Assembly: GCA_047626725.1 (NCBI GenBank)
Contig: JBLHSG010000021.1
Coordinates: forward strand, 6,968-70,967
Source of the DNA: Ascidiaceihabitans sp034111945
Lineage (GTDB): Bacteria > Pseudomonadota > Alphaproteobacteria > Rhodobacterales > Rhodobacteraceae
DNA length: 64,000 nt
Direction: 5' to 3'
The position numbers and the translations under genes are program-made. Positions 33,082-42,437 of this stretch are shown in pieces. The notes beneath the pieces are model-generated. The model ran no database searches. It had not been told where the DNA came from and worked only from the letters and a program-made list of their open reading frames with translations. How positions within the stretch are numbered: position 1 is the first letter of the stretch; the number at the start of each line of letters is the position of its first letter.

Positions 33082-33648
33082 ATGAATGAAGCCAAAACTA
33101 AAAAGGTAAAATTCGCCCGAATTATTATCGCCTATCCAGTGGTGCTGATTGTTGTCAGCGTGGTCGCGAATTTATGGCTGTTTGGTGTGAATTCTATGGC
33201 TGTTTCAATGCCATCGCAGGGGGTTATCACGGCGTTGATAGTTACTGCCCTGATGCTGTTGGCCAACCACACATGGTTAATGACAAGCACGGAACTGACG
33301 CGCCTGAAATTCAACATGCACGCCACACCCGAAGAACGAGAGGCGAGCGAATACGCCAAAGAAGCCGTGTCGCTTGAGGGTTCACAAGAGCTAGAACGCC
33401 GGCACAATGCGCATGGCAATGCCACGGAAAACGTCGTGTATTTTGTTCTGCTCGCGACCCTGCTTTGCAGTGTTACACCTGTCGACATCGCCGCGCAGGT
33501 TTGGTTCTTGGGCTTTGCGATTGGTCGACTTGGGCACACGTTTTCGTACCTTACTGGACGCGATAGTCTGCGCGGAATATTCATGAGCATCAGTCTGATG
33601 TCACTGTATGGCTTGGCCAGTTACCTACTGATCAGTTTGATTGTGTAA
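33082..33648 (+). CDS. MAPEG-family membrane protein
   Basis: The 188-residue protein has four hydrophobic helices: RIIIAYPVVLIVVSVVANLWLF, VITALIVTALMLLANHTWLM, VVYFVLLATLLCSVTPVDIA and IFMSISLMSLYGLASYLLISLI. Between them ELERRHNAHGNATENVVYF matches the MAPEG signature (R..nA..N..E....f). MAPEG proteins are glutathione- or eicosanoid-linked membrane enzymes in animals; bacterial versions are uncharacterised. ATG 33082 is used, but its Shine-Dalgarno is distant and a GTG at 33067 is an alternative. Confidence 0.8.
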   Translation: MNEAKTKKVKFARIIIAYPVVLIVVSVVANLWLFGVNSMAVSMPSQGVITALIVTALMLLANHTWLMTSTELTRLKFNMHATPEEREASEYAKEAVSLEGSQELERRHNAHGNATENVVYFVLLATLLCSVTPVDIAAQVWFLGFAIGRLGHTFSYLTGRDSLRGIFMSISLMSLYGLASYLLISLIV

Positions 33649-33684
33649 CTTCTGTTCGCGGCAGTTTTCTGACCGACGTTTCAG

Positions 33685-35388
33685 TCACGTATTGGCAAGG
33701 TCAGCGTAGTGGCCCAGCGTTTTGCTCAGTTCAGAATGCGTCCCGATTTCGGCGATTTTTCCATCATGCATCACCGCGATCCTGTCGGCATTTTGGATCG
33801 TCCCCAAACGGTGTGCAATAATCAGCGTGGTTCGATCCTTTGACAGCGCGTCCAATGCGGTCTGAATGTAGCGTTCAGTTTGGGTATCCAGCGCAGATGT
33901 TGCCTCGTCCAGAATAAGGATCGGCGGGTTCTTTAGGAAAATGCGCGCGATGGCGACACGTTGCTTTTCCCCCCCCGACAGGCTCACGCCACGCTCGCCG
34001 ACAATCGTGTCCAGACCATCAGGCAGATGCGCGATCATGTCAGCCAGCTGCGCCTTTTCAGCCGCATCAAGAATGTCTTCTTCGCTGGCACCCAGACGGC
34101 CATAGGCGATGTTTTCCCTTAGGGTTCCACCAAACAAAAAGACGTCCTGACTGACAATACCAATCTGGCTGCGCAGTGAATTCAATGTCATGTCGATGAT
34201 GTTTGTCCCATCGATCATGATGCGCCCGTTTTGCGCATCATAAAAGCGGGGCACAAGCGCCAACAGGGTCGTTTTGCCTGCCCCGGATTGTCCGACAAAG
34301 GCCATCTTTTCACCGGCGCGAATATCGAGCGAAATCTGTTTCAAAACGATCTGCCCTTGGCCGTAATCGAACGAAACGTTGTCGAATGTCACAGCCCCTT
34401 TAAAGGCAGATACGGCTTGCGCGTTTGGCCCATCGGTCACATCAGGCTGTGTGTCCAGCAGTTCAAGGTAGCGGCGAAATCCGGCAATCCCACGGGGATA
34501 GGTTTCGATGACTGCAGCGATTTTATCCAAGGGGCGAAAGAACACCGCGACCAACAACAAGAACGCAACAAAGCCCCCGGTGGAAAGCGAGCCGTTCAAA
34601 ACATAGGCCGCACCCGCGACCATCACGACAACCTGAATCAACCGCATCCCCATATAATTCAGCGCCGAAGACGCGGCCATAAGGCGGTACGCGGACAGTT
34701 TAGTGGTGCGGTAACGTTCGTTATCATGCTCGAACAGCGCCTTTTCGTGCTCTTCGTTGGCAAAGGCCTGAACGACGCGAATACCGCCAATGTTTTCCTC
34801 AAGCCGGACATTAAAATCAGCAACACGCGCATAAATAGCGCGCCACGTCGTCGTCATCTTGCCGCCGAACACCGCGACGATCACCACGCAGGCTGGCACA
34901 ATCGCGGCGGTGATCAGGGCCAGTTGAACATTGATCGTCAGCATCAAAACAAACGCGCCCGCAAAGGTCATGATTGCGATAAATAAATCTTCGGGACCGT
35001 GGTGCGCGACCTCGCCGATTTCCTCGAGATCGCGGGTGACACGGGACACCAGTTTGCCGGTGCGCACTCGGTCAAAATACGAAAATGACAGACGTTGCAG
35101 GTGACCAAACGCGCGGCGGCGCATTTCAGTTTCAATGTTGATGCCCAACATGTGACCCCAATAAATCACGATCGTCATCAACCCAGAATTGACCACGTAA
35201 ATGATCAGCAGCCCAGCCGCCGCAACCAATGTCAGCGTCAAATCACCGCTTGGCAGCAGCACGTCGATGAACCCTTTGATCGCCAGCGGAAATGCCAATT
35301 CAAGCAAGCCAGACAAAACTGCGCAGCCAAAATCAAGCCAAAACAAGGCTTTCCAAGGACGGTAATATTCAAAGAATTGTCGCAGCAT
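33685..35388 (-). CDS. ABC exporter, fused membrane and ATPase domains (MsbA-like)
   Basis: The 567-residue half-transporter has an N-terminal six-helix membrane domain (about 1-310) and a C-terminal ATPase. The ATPase has Walker A GQSGAGKTT, signature SLSGGEKQR, Walker B ILILDEATSALD and the switch histidine in IIAHRLGTIQ. It would dimerise and export a lipid, peptide or drug across the inner membrane; the substrate is not readable. ATG 35388 starts exactly at the membrane domain (MLRQFFEYYRPWKALFWLD); upstream in-frame codons lack family similarity. It stands alone. Confidence 0.92.
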   Translation of the reverse strand: MLRQFFEYYRPWKALFWLDFGCAVLSGLLELAFPLAIKGFIDVLLPSGDLTLTLVAAAGLLIIYVVNSGLMTIVIYWGHMLGINIETEMRRRAFGHLQRLSFSYFDRVRTGKLVSRVTRDLEEIGEVAHHGPEDLFIAIMTFAGAFVLMLTINVQLALITAAIVPACVVIVAVFGGKMTTTWRAIYARVADFNVRLEENIGGIRVVQAFANEEHEKALFEHDNERYRTTKLSAYRLMAASSALNYMGMRLIQVVVMVAGAAYVLNGSLSTGGFVAFLLLVAVFFRPLDKIAAVIETYPRGIAGFRRYLELLDTQPDVTDGPNAQAVSAFKGAVTFDNVSFDYGQGQIVLKQISLDIRAGEKMAFVGQSGAGKTTLLALVPRFYDAQNGRIMIDGTNIIDMTLNSLRSQIGIVSQDVFLFGGTLRENIAYGRLGASEEDILDAAEKAQLADMIAHLPDGLDTIVGERGVSLSGGEKQRVAIARIFLKNPPILILDEATSALDTQTERYIQTALDALSKDRTTLIIAHRLGTIQNADRIAVMHDGKIAEIGTHSELSKTLGHYADLANT

Positions 35389-35482
35389 CACAAAGATCCA
35401 TGATTGGTCAGGCCGGTCGTGCCGGGTCCCTAATTCTATAGTCCTGACGTTTGAAGTACGCCACCGCCTTGCTGATCCGCAC

Positions 35483-36586
35483 CTAACGCCCGTCGGCAGC
35501 GATTTTGGCCTGAATGTACGCAAAAACATCAGCGTTTCCAGCGTGTTCTGCCCATGCCAGTGCCGTCGCATGGTGGTGGATGTCTTTGACGTCCAATCTG
35601 GCACCAGCGTCTATCAGCGCCTTGACCGCCTCAAAATGCCCCTCAGCGATCGCAGAATGCAGGGGCGTGCAATGTGAATGACCACCGGGGGGATTGTAGC
35701 GATCGGGATCGGCCCCTGCCCTGATTAAAAACGTCACCGCATCCGCACAATTGTTCTGGGCGGCCAGTGACAAACCCAGTTGAATTTGCGCGATGTTGGC
35801 TGTGTCTAGCAACCTTGCAACATCATCCATTAACCCCAATGCGGACGCTGTGGACAGATCAAGCGGCGCACCACGCGTCAGCAATAATCTGACCGCATCC
35901 AGCTCGCAGTGGGCCAACGCAGCATGAAGACCAGCGTTAGGATCAGCCCCATAATCGCACAACAAATGCAGCAACAGTTTTTGCGCGCCATGTTCCCTTG
36001 CGATCCGTCCTGACGCAGTCAACATCAGCGTTTCATCCAGCGATTTCTGATTTTCCTTGGCACCCGCGTCCAGAATAATGCGCGCGATTTCAACTATGTT
36101 TTCCGGCATTTTCCCTTGCCTGATCGGGTTCTCAGCGACAAATTCAATCAGGGTTGGTTCGGCAAAATAATTGCCCCCTTCGAATGTCACCGTCTGATGA
36201 ACCAACTTTGGATGATCTGCTAAATGCTTGCGCAAATGTGCCGCGTGACCTTCGTCCACGAAATCTAACGCTTGGCGAAAAGCATCGTCTGTTATGCGTT
36301 CATTATGGTTCAAATCAGCATCATGCCCACAAGCATCAGCCACGACTTTTTTCAGACGCGGCCAGCTTGGGTATCCGTATTCCCGCGCGATTGTTAGCAA
36401 CGCATCACTTAGGCTGAACGTTTGCGTCGACATCGCATCGTCGGTCAGTCCGGACAGTTTCGGATGAAATTCACGCACCCGCTGATAGGCGCTCATTTTT
36501 CCATCGCGGACGTCCGATAGCAGGTCTTTTGATTGATTTTTAAGGTGGTTGATGTCCGCAGACACAGGGAGCCGTTTGGTCGGCAT
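35483..36586 (-). CDS. Ankyrin-repeat protein
   Basis: The 367-residue protein ends in several ankyrin repeats (about 180-360), seen as HAALAHCELDAVRLLLTRGA, AQNNCADAVTFLIRAGADPD and CTPLHSAIAEGHFEAVKALIDAGA. The first 100 residues (SADINHLKNQSKDLL... YGYPSWPRLKKVV) are a module found in front of ankyrin repeats in many proteobacteria. No signal peptide or membrane segment is present, so it is likely a cytosolic protein-binding protein. The partner is unknown. Confidence 0.85.
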   Translation of the reverse strand: MPTKRLPVSADINHLKNQSKDLLSDVRDGKMSAYQRVREFHPKLSGLTDDAMSTQTFSLSDALLTIAREYGYPSWPRLKKVVADACGHDADLNHNERITDDAFRQALDFVDEGHAAHLRKHLADHPKLVHQTVTFEGGNYFAEPTLIEFVAENPIRQGKMPENIVEIARIILDAGAKENQKSLDETLMLTASGRIAREHGAQKLLLHLLCDYGADPNAGLHAALAHCELDAVRLLLTRGAPLDLSTASALGLMDDVARLLDTANIAQIQLGLSLAAQNNCADAVTFLIRAGADPDRYNPPGGHSHCTPLHSAIAEGHFEAVKALIDAGARLDVKDIHHHATALAWAEHAGNADVFAYIQAKIAADGR

Positions 36587-36790
36587 GCAACGTTCCTTTT
36601 TTTAACGCTCAATGCCTGCATCACGAGCTAAAAGGTCAGTTCATCTGACAAGTATTATAGTGAGTGAACTTCTGTTCTATCCGCAGACTGGTGGCGCCTC
36701 AAAACACCGCCCTTAAATTTGCATAGGGACAGTGCAAAGTAAATCGCCAAGGTGCGTGCGCTGTGATCCATCGCGGTGCACGTTCGACGC

Positions 36791-36821
36791 AAAAAAAGAG
36801 GATGAGTTTCCCCATCCTCTT
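36791..36821 (-). terminator. Rho-independent terminator of the DUF481 gene
   Basis: A 9-bp stem (AAGAGGATG 36796-36804 with CATCCTCTT 36813-36821) is followed, read on the minus strand, by seven U residues. It lies about 55 bases after the DUF481 stop. Confidence 0.9.
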
Positions 36822-36877
36822 ATCAGTCCAGTCATCCGCGGTACGAGGTATCAAACCGCATCTAGCCGTTCCGTTTT

Positions 36878-37732
36878 TTAAAAGCCGATTACGAAGGACA
36901 CGCCCAGTGTGTTGTCGCTGGATTTAAGGCCAGCACCCGGGTCTGTGTTATAGTCCGTCCGATAGCTTACGCGTGTCGACAGGTTGTTCGACATTTTAAA
37001 GTTAATGCCCGCATCGTTCGACACGATTGTGTTCGCTTCAGACCCCAGAATGTCGGTGTCCATTGTGAACGACATGGTGTCGTTGAACGAGTAGAAGTAG
37101 CGTGACGAGGCAATAAAGCCGACTTCGGTTGTGTCAACGCCAGCAGAGTTTTCAACGTAGCGCACGCCAGGACCTGCTTGGACGCGCCATGCTTTGTCAT
37201 CTTGGTTTACAACGCGGTAACCCGCACCAAAGCCCAAGAATGCATCGGTTTTGTCGCCCGCAATTGCGGCACCTGTCGTGTCGGTCAAAAAGCCGTCGTA
37301 TTGATAACGGGCCAAGCCAAAACCATACCATTGCGGTGTGAAATAGCGGCTACCTTCGTATGTACCAAAGACTTTTTCTTCGCTTTTTTGGCCATTTGCT
37401 TCGCCGTAACCAACGGCAAAACCGATCAAGTGGTTCCAGTCACCCGCGCCGTATGTCAGACGACCCGCACCAGATATTTTGCCTGCGTCTGTGTTGCCGG
37501 ATGTCGCAGATGCGGACAGGGCAAAAGAGCCGCGCCAGCCTTGAACAACGCCGTTCGGACCGAAACGTTCTGTGTCTTCGCCGCGACGCAAATCTGTGTT
37601 CACGTCATCTGTGATGTCGTCGATTTCATCGTTCAGCGCGGTTACGCCAGCAATGCGGTTTTGTGCATAGGCAGGGGCGGCGGCGGTCAAGGCCAGCATG
37701 GAAACAGTGGCCAGTTTCAAAAGAGTGTTCAT
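36878..37732 (-). CDS. DUF481-type outer membrane beta-barrel protein
   Basis: The 284-residue protein has a Sec signal peptide (MNTLLKLATVSMLALTAAAPAYA, cleaved after AYA). About twelve amphipathic strands alternate with turns (GSFALSASATSGNTDAGKISGAGRLTYG... and later segments) and end in an aromatic VSFVIGF, the outer-membrane insertion signal. This fits the DUF481/YdiY family of salt- or stress-induced barrels. It is monocistronic, with its own strong terminator, and lies downstream of a LysR gene in the same orientation. Confidence 0.88.
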   Translation of the reverse strand: MNTLLKLATVSMLALTAAAPAYAQNRIAGVTALNDEIDDITDDVNTDLRRGEDTERFGPNGVVQGWRGSFALSASATSGNTDAGKISGAGRLTYGAGDWNHLIGFAVGYGEANGQKSEEKVFGTYEGSRYFTPQWYGFGLARYQYDGFLTDTTGAAIAGDKTDAFLGFGAGYRVVNQDDKAWRVQAGPGVRYVENSAGVDTTEVGFIASSRYFYSFNDTMSFTMDTDILGSEANTIVSNDAGINFKMSNNLSTRVSYRTDYNTDPGAGLKSSDNTLGVSFVIGF

Positions 37733-37867
37733 GGGTCATTCCTTTCCCAACAAGGTGACCCGTCTTCCGGCAACAGTGCCGTAGATCGGGAGCATCTCTG
37801 CTAAAATTGGGTATAAAGAATGGCTTGAAACGAGTAAAATTCAAATAAATTATAGATGACGTGAGTA

Positions 37868-38797
37868 TTATGAATTTGTAATCCGTGCAAACTGAGCAGG
37901 TTCCGCATCCTCCATGACGTCCAAATTCTCGATAATGTTTTCTTGTTCATTTTCAGCGTTTTGCACGACCGCCGCCAAAGTTGACCGCGCCACTTGTGCG
38001 ATGTCATCGTCCAGATCATCGCGCCAAACCACCCAGGATGGATACGGAAAGCGTGGCGCGTCTGCCACGATATGCAGCTTGCCCGCGTCCAATCGGCGCT
38101 TTGCCGCGCGTGCTGGCAAATATGCGATGGCGCGGCGATTAACGATGTAGTCCCCGGCCAATGCGCCAAGTGCCATCGTGACCCCTGAATTGCCAAGATT
38201 CGGAAGCGCGATTGCTTGGGCATGCATAAACTCAGGGCCCCAATCCATCGACACATATTCCTTTTGCATATCCGGCGTCGCATCGGGAAACGACGACACC
38301 ATAATCAGTTCGTCATCAAGGGCATGTTCGACCACCAAACCGGGGCGCAATTGGGGGGTGTATAACAGCGCGGCCTGCACGACCCCTTCGATCAAAAACC
38401 GGGTCATCCGATCGGTCATGCCAACTTCTGCGCGCAGGCTCAGCGTTGGCATTGTGACTTGCAAGGCATCCATCCAACGAAACCCCAAACGCGGCCACAA
38501 CGAATACTGCGCACCAATTGTCAGGGCACGACTGTACCCTTCGGGAATGGCGATTTGCTGGCGCGCTTCTTCCCAGATTTTCAGCAGGCTCAAGGCATAG
38601 CGTTCGAATTGCACACCCGCGGGTGTCAGGATCGCGCCTGATTTAGACCGTGTGAACAATGGATGGCCAAGGCTGTCTTCTAGTCGCTGAATGCGCAGGC
38701 TGACGGCTGATTGTGTGACGAACAAGCGATCACAGGCCGCGACAAACGAACCTGTGTTGGCGACCTCGATAAAGGTCTTGATAAGTGTAATGTCCAT
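37868..38797 (-). CDS. LysR-family transcriptional regulator
   Basis: The 309-residue protein has a typical LysR helix-turn-helix (NTGSFVAACDRLFVTQSAVSLRIQRLEDSLGHPLFTRSKSGAILT) and effector domain. A longer than usual acidic C-terminus follows (NAENEQENIIENLDVMEDAEPAQFA). The start codon lies next to a perfect ACTCATGAGT dyad, suggesting autoregulation. The gene is upstream of the DUF481 porin-like gene but separated from it by 135 bases, so a regulatory link is possible rather than shown. Confidence 0.9.
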   Translation of the reverse strand: MDITLIKTFIEVANTGSFVAACDRLFVTQSAVSLRIQRLEDSLGHPLFTRSKSGAILTPAGVQFERYALSLLKIWEEARQQIAIPEGYSRALTIGAQYSLWPRLGFRWMDALQVTMPTLSLRAEVGMTDRMTRFLIEGVVQAALLYTPQLRPGLVVEHALDDELIMVSSFPDATPDMQKEYVSMDWGPEFMHAQAIALPNLGNSGVTMALGALAGDYIVNRRAIAYLPARAAKRRLDAGKLHIVADAPRFPYPSWVVWRDDLDDDIAQVARSTLAAVVQNAENEQENIIENLDVMEDAEPAQFARITNS

Positions 38798-39105
38798 ATT
38801 TTAACTCATGAGTAAAATGCGCTTTATGCATTAATACTATTCGTTATACGCACGCAAACATAGCTAATATGTATCGCATAGCGAAGTTGAGTAAGCGCAA
38901 GTTTTCATGATTGCACTACATGGCAAAGGGATGCACATCCCAACACCGCATCCCCGGGACTCGACTTCGCCCCAAAGCTAACGCGCTTGGGATGCCCTGT
39001 GAAAACAGCAAAACTTACCAGTTTTAGCAGACGGAATTTGCCGCGTAGATCGCAGGCATATTCACTGCGCGCCCCTTGAAATTTGCGCATCACCCTATCG
39101 CAATT
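38798..39105. other. LysR upstream region, no gene seen
   Basis: This is AT-rich just upstream of the LysR start. A 62-codon minus-strand frame at 38905-39093 lacks any recognisable feature and is not called. Confidence 0.4.
38804..38813. promoter_or_regulatory. Dyad next to the LysR start
   Basis: ACTCATGAGT is a perfect 10-bp palindrome flanked by near-symmetrical TTTTA and TAAAA, six bases upstream of the LysR start codon. It is a plausible autoregulatory site. Confidence 0.35.
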
Positions 39106-39270
39106 TTATGGGCGAAGGGCCTGAACATAGACCGGTTGCGGGTCGATCATCATACGCGACGTGCGCGGTTCCTCATCCTCGTGGATCGCGGCAAACGCGA
39201 CCAACATCACGACGAGGACGCCGCCCATGATGATTAGAAACAGCGGGCTGGTTTTTGAATCTTTTGACAT
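39106..39270 (-). CDS. 54-aa single-pass membrane protein, unknown
   Basis: This 54-codon gene starts with a short polar head (MSKDSKTSP). One strongly hydrophobic helix follows (LFLIIMGGVLVVMLVAFAAI), then a charged, Arg/Glu-rich tail ending in VYVQALRP. Its ATG lies only three bases after the stop of the 143-aa gene, with a CAGG Shine-Dalgarno inside that gene's end, so the two appear translationally coupled. The tail should be exposed on one side of the inner membrane. No family is recognised. Confidence 0.6.
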   Translation of the reverse strand: MSKDSKTSPLFLIIMGGVLVVMLVAFAAIHEDEEPRTSRMMIDPQPVYVQALRP

Positions 39271-39273
39271 ATT

Positions 39274-39705
39274 TTAACCTGACGTATCTCGGATCACGCC
39301 ACGGCCGTCGATCATTCCTAATCGGGCGCAAAGGCGTAAAATCAACCAATATCCGTCCTTGATGGCCTTAGGTTCACCAACAAGATCAGAGTGATAGGGT
39401 AGAAACAGGATTTCATCGACGCGTTCGCCGGGTCCATAAAGCAAAGGTTCAGGACCAACCTGATCATCAAGCTGGTCGACCATAATCAAGCAAATTGTGC
39501 CGCGCAGCCAAGGGATCGTCGGCAACGACATCAACCGATCCAGGATTCCCCCAGCGACCGGAGAGAAACAGGACACAATGATGTTAGGCCCCGGCCTCGC
39601 ACCGCCGATGCGGTAACCGATCGTGTTTTTAGACAGCGTCGACGTCAATATCTCGACGTTTCGCCTGCCAGTTTCACCGTCGTTTTCTATGCTTTTCATA
39701 AGCAT
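39274..39705 (-). CDS. Hypothetical protein, weakly like the N-terminal part of AstE/AspA-type deacylases
   Basis: The 143-residue protein has no signal peptide. The stretch GYRIGGARPGPNIIVSCFSPVAGGILDRLMSLPTIPWLRGTICLIMVDQLDD has the rhythm of the N-terminal strand-helix of succinylglutamate desuccinylase/aspartoacylase proteins, but the zinc-binding HxxE motif is absent (SPVAG in its place). If related, it is catalytically dead and truncated. ATG 39705 is used because GGAAAGGA precedes it. The next gene, for a 54-aa membrane protein, follows after three bases. Function is unknown. Confidence 0.5.
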   Translation of the reverse strand: MLMKSIENDGETGRRNVEILTSTLSKNTIGYRIGGARPGPNIIVSCFSPVAGGILDRLMSLPTIPWLRGTICLIMVDQLDDQVGPEPLLYGPGERVDEILFLPYHSDLVGEPKAIKDGYWLILRLCARLGMIDGRGVIRDTSG

Positions 39706-39891
39706 CGTTTTCCTTTCCGATCCTCTCAACATAGATCCATTTCACGGCACTGAAATTCGCGCCAAACGTGCCCGCCTTTATCTTATTTTGCGCGAAAATC
39801 ATCTTTTCGCAAAATTCATAATAATTATAGTTAAGGTGATAATTTCATATGCATGAACAACTGACCTGACAGCAAACTACACCCTGAAACA

Positions 39892-41214
39892 TCACGCCTT
39901 CATGTCGATCAAACCGGGAAAACCACTTCGGATGTGCAGATCTCTTTGAGGGAACGGAATTTCGATTTTGTGCTCACGAAACCGCTTCCAAACCGCGAGA
40001 TACAGCTCGCTTCGAACGTTTGCCACGCCGTCTTCTGGATCGTTCAGCCAGAACCTAAGTTCCAGATCGACGCTGTTGTCGCCGAACCCACTGACAAGGC
40101 AAACGGGCCCCGGGACCTTTAGAATGCGCTTACAATCACCAGCCGCCTCAAGGCAAAGCCGAATAGCCATTTCGACATCAGTATTGTAGGAAACGCCCAC
40201 CGGAATACCCCGTCGGATACGCTTGTCCGAGAACGACCAATTGGTCACAGCGTTCGAAATCAGCAGCTCATTCGGAATGAGTGTTTCGGTGCCGGATCGG
40301 GTTCTGACAGCAACATACCTCGCGCCCAGTGTCTTAACTTCGCCGTAGGTCGGGCCGTCGCCGGTTTCGACTTCGATCACATCGCCCGGTTTGATCGAAC
40401 GATCCGCGAGCATGGTAAATCCGGCAACCAGATTGCCGATCGTGCGCTGCAATCCCAAACCAACACCCAAGCCAAGCGCACCAGAGAAAACCGCAAATGC
40501 AGTCAGATCAATCCCAACCGCCTGCATGCCAAGCACAACAGCCAAAACCACAAAACAAGCGCGCATGATCTTTGAAACCAGCATTTTCATCGACGGGTTC
40601 AGGGCCTCGGATGTTTCCAATCTAGCCTGCGCAAACCGCGCCAAAATCAAAGCAAACCAAAGCAAGAGTCCCGTGACCAAAACCCCCTGAATGACGCTCC
40701 AAAGTGTTATGTTCAGTTCGCCTGCGGTAAGCCCGAAACTGTCCATCCAGCGGATTAACGGATCTAGCTGACCAATCGCGTTCAAGGCAGCGATCGACCA
40801 CGCAAACCACGCAAATATGCGCGACCAAAACGGGCTGGGTATCAGCGCTGACGCGACCCTGATGACGACCCACGCATTGATTAGGCTGGCGACCAAACGG
40901 ATCATGGATGTCTTCCAACCCAGTTCGCCAAATATGAACAACACCAGCCACAGGCTGATCACCCAGACAATTGACATTGAAATCGAAGAGACTGTTTGAA
41001 TAGCCCGTCGCCATCTGGCGTTGCCCATGTCTGGCGCAACTTTTCGAATGAATTTACCGACGGCACGATGAACGATGACGGCCAAACCAAACGTGACGAC
41101 GATGGCCATCGCTTGTTGGATTGAAGCGAGCGCTAAGTATTCCAGCCACACTCTATTTGCGAAAACAACGACTGTATCGACCGTTGGTGATAGTGATTTT
41201 TGGATTTCTTCCAT
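39892..41214 (-). CDS. Mechanosensitive ion channel, MscS family
   Basis: The 440-residue protein has about six N-terminal membrane helices, then the MscS pore and vestibule. The pore helix region reads TAFAVFSGALGLGVGLGLQRTIGNLVAGFTML, followed by the MscS beta-domain motif SIKPGDVIEVETGDGPTYGEVKTLGARYVAVRTRSGTETLIPNELLI. It lies in the inner membrane and should open under osmotic downshock. It is longer than minimal MscS, with extra N-terminal helices. ATG 41214 begins a typical membrane-protein start; a longer frame is less likely. Confidence 0.93.
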   Translation of the reverse strand: MEEIQKSLSPTVDTVVVFANRVWLEYLALASIQQAMAIVVTFGLAVIVHRAVGKFIRKVAPDMGNARWRRAIQTVSSISMSIVWVISLWLVLFIFGELGWKTSMIRLVASLINAWVVIRVASALIPSPFWSRIFAWFAWSIAALNAIGQLDPLIRWMDSFGLTAGELNITLWSVIQGVLVTGLLLWFALILARFAQARLETSEALNPSMKMLVSKIMRACFVVLAVVLGMQAVGIDLTAFAVFSGALGLGVGLGLQRTIGNLVAGFTMLADRSIKPGDVIEVETGDGPTYGEVKTLGARYVAVRTRSGTETLIPNELLISNAVTNWSFSDKRIRRGIPVGVSYNTDVEMAIRLCLEAAGDCKRILKVPGPVCLVSGFGDNSVDLELRFWLNDPEDGVANVRSELYLAVWKRFREHKIEIPFPQRDLHIRSGFPGLIDMKA

Positions 41215-41239
41215 GACGGCTCCCCTGACGGGTGCCAGC

Positions 41240-41620
41240 CTAAAGGATGTCTTTGCATGAGGAAAATGAGTTATAATTGACAATAAGATGATTATCTATT
41301 GAGTTAACCGTCACCTTTATCAAAAATCGTCTCAGAAACGTCAGCCCAATAATCGGTAGCACCAGAATGTCTCTGATGGTTCTAATCAAGCGATTTAGCC
41401 GTGCTGGCGAAAACCCAGCGGCCCGTCGCACGGCACGTTCCATGAGTGACTGATCCGAATACCCCGCATCATTTGCCAAAGCCGCCGGCGACAATGATGG
41501 CGACGCAGGCAAGTGATTGAACTGGTCGTTCGACGCCTCGCGTATCGCGCAGGATTGCGGCAAAAACACAGCTCGCCAAATGTGCAGATGAAAAACGGGG
41601 CCTATATTCTGTTGGATCAA
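41240..41620 (-). pseudogene. Remnant of an AraC-family regulator
   Basis: In the 126-codon frame a stretch of about 36 residues (AALANDAGYSDQSLMERAVRRAAGFSPARLNRLI) matches the second helix-turn-helix of AraC regulators. The flanks do not fit the family: there is no first HTH and no effector domain before it, and the C-terminus is extended by unrelated hydrophobic sequence. The likeliest reading is a fragment of a once complete gene, although a small single-HTH protein cannot be ruled out. Confidence 0.55.
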
Positions 41621-41828
41621 TGGGATGACATGTCGCGTGATTTCTAAGCCTACAATAGCCTTAAAACGTCATCGACGCCGGCGCTTGATCGCATCAAAAT
41701 AGCAGTTGAATTAGCTTTGGGTCACGGTGATGCGTTACAATTCGAAAAAGGGGTAACCGTTGTTGATGGGACCAGAAGTCAACTTGGTTAGTCCGGACAC
41801 GAGCGCATTCTGGTTTCAAAATTCCACG

Positions 41829-42437
41829 CTAAAAATGCATCAACGTGACAGCTTGCAAACGCGTGCGAACGCCAATTTTTCGATAGATGGTCGTGACACA
41901 GCGCGCGACGTGATTTTGACGCACGTTCAATTCTACAGATATTTGCACGTTGCTCATTCCTAACTTCATGAGCGTCAAAACCTGCTGTTCCATCTTGCTT
42001 AATGTCTTCAACAACTGTTCCGCTTTGGGCGTTACCACGGCAACTTCGGTATCCTCGACAAGGTAATTTTTGCCATTCACAAGTTGATGCACAGCGTCCA
42101 TGAAATCGCTCGCACGCATCTTTTTGGACAGGTACCCCTTCATCCCGATTTTCAGGGCAACGCTAACGTCTTCTTTTCGCGCCGAACCTGACAACAGGGC
42201 CACGGGTTTTCCCGCATTCGCCGTGATAACATCCAAGTGGTCGGTCACTGTTGTGGCATCGGGCAATTGCAGATCCAACAGAACCAAATCGTACGCACCG
42301 TTTTCCGCAATCAAGGCCAGCGCGTCGGCTTTTGACTCGCACCCGACGGGGTGAAAATCATCGCACGTGTCCATGTACAAACACAGCGCGTCCTGTACCA
42401 TAACCTGATCTTCAACAACGAGAATTTGAGACTGCAT
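41829..42437 (-). CDS. Response regulator, NarL/LuxR-type (orphan)
   Basis: The 202-residue protein has a receiver domain (acidic Glu9-Asp10, phospho-acceptor Asp55 in LLDLQLPD, Ser83, Lys105) and a C-terminal LuxR-type helix-turn-helix (LSKMEQQVLTLMKLGMSNVQISVELNVRQNHVARCVTTIYRKIGVRTRLQAV). The usual G-x-S-N-K-E-I-A core of that HTH reads GMSNVQISVEL, slightly off consensus. No histidine kinase gene lies nearby, so the partner must be elsewhere. It is transcribed alone. Confidence 0.9.
   Translation of the reverse strand: MQSQILVVEDQVMVQDALCLYMDTCDDFHPVGCESKADALALIAENGAYDLVLLDLQLPDATTVTDHLDVITANAGKPVALLSGSARKEDVSVALKIGMKGYLSKKMRASDFMDAVHQLVNGKNYLVEDTEVAVVTPKAEQLLKTLSKMEQQVLTLMKLGMSNVQISVELNVRQNHVARCVTTIYRKIGVRTRLQAVTLMHF

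Noticed and set aside
38905..39093. 62-codon minus-strand frame downstream of the 54-aa gene
   Set aside because: It lacks a start signal, a domain or coupling to its neighbour, unlike the 54-aa gene.
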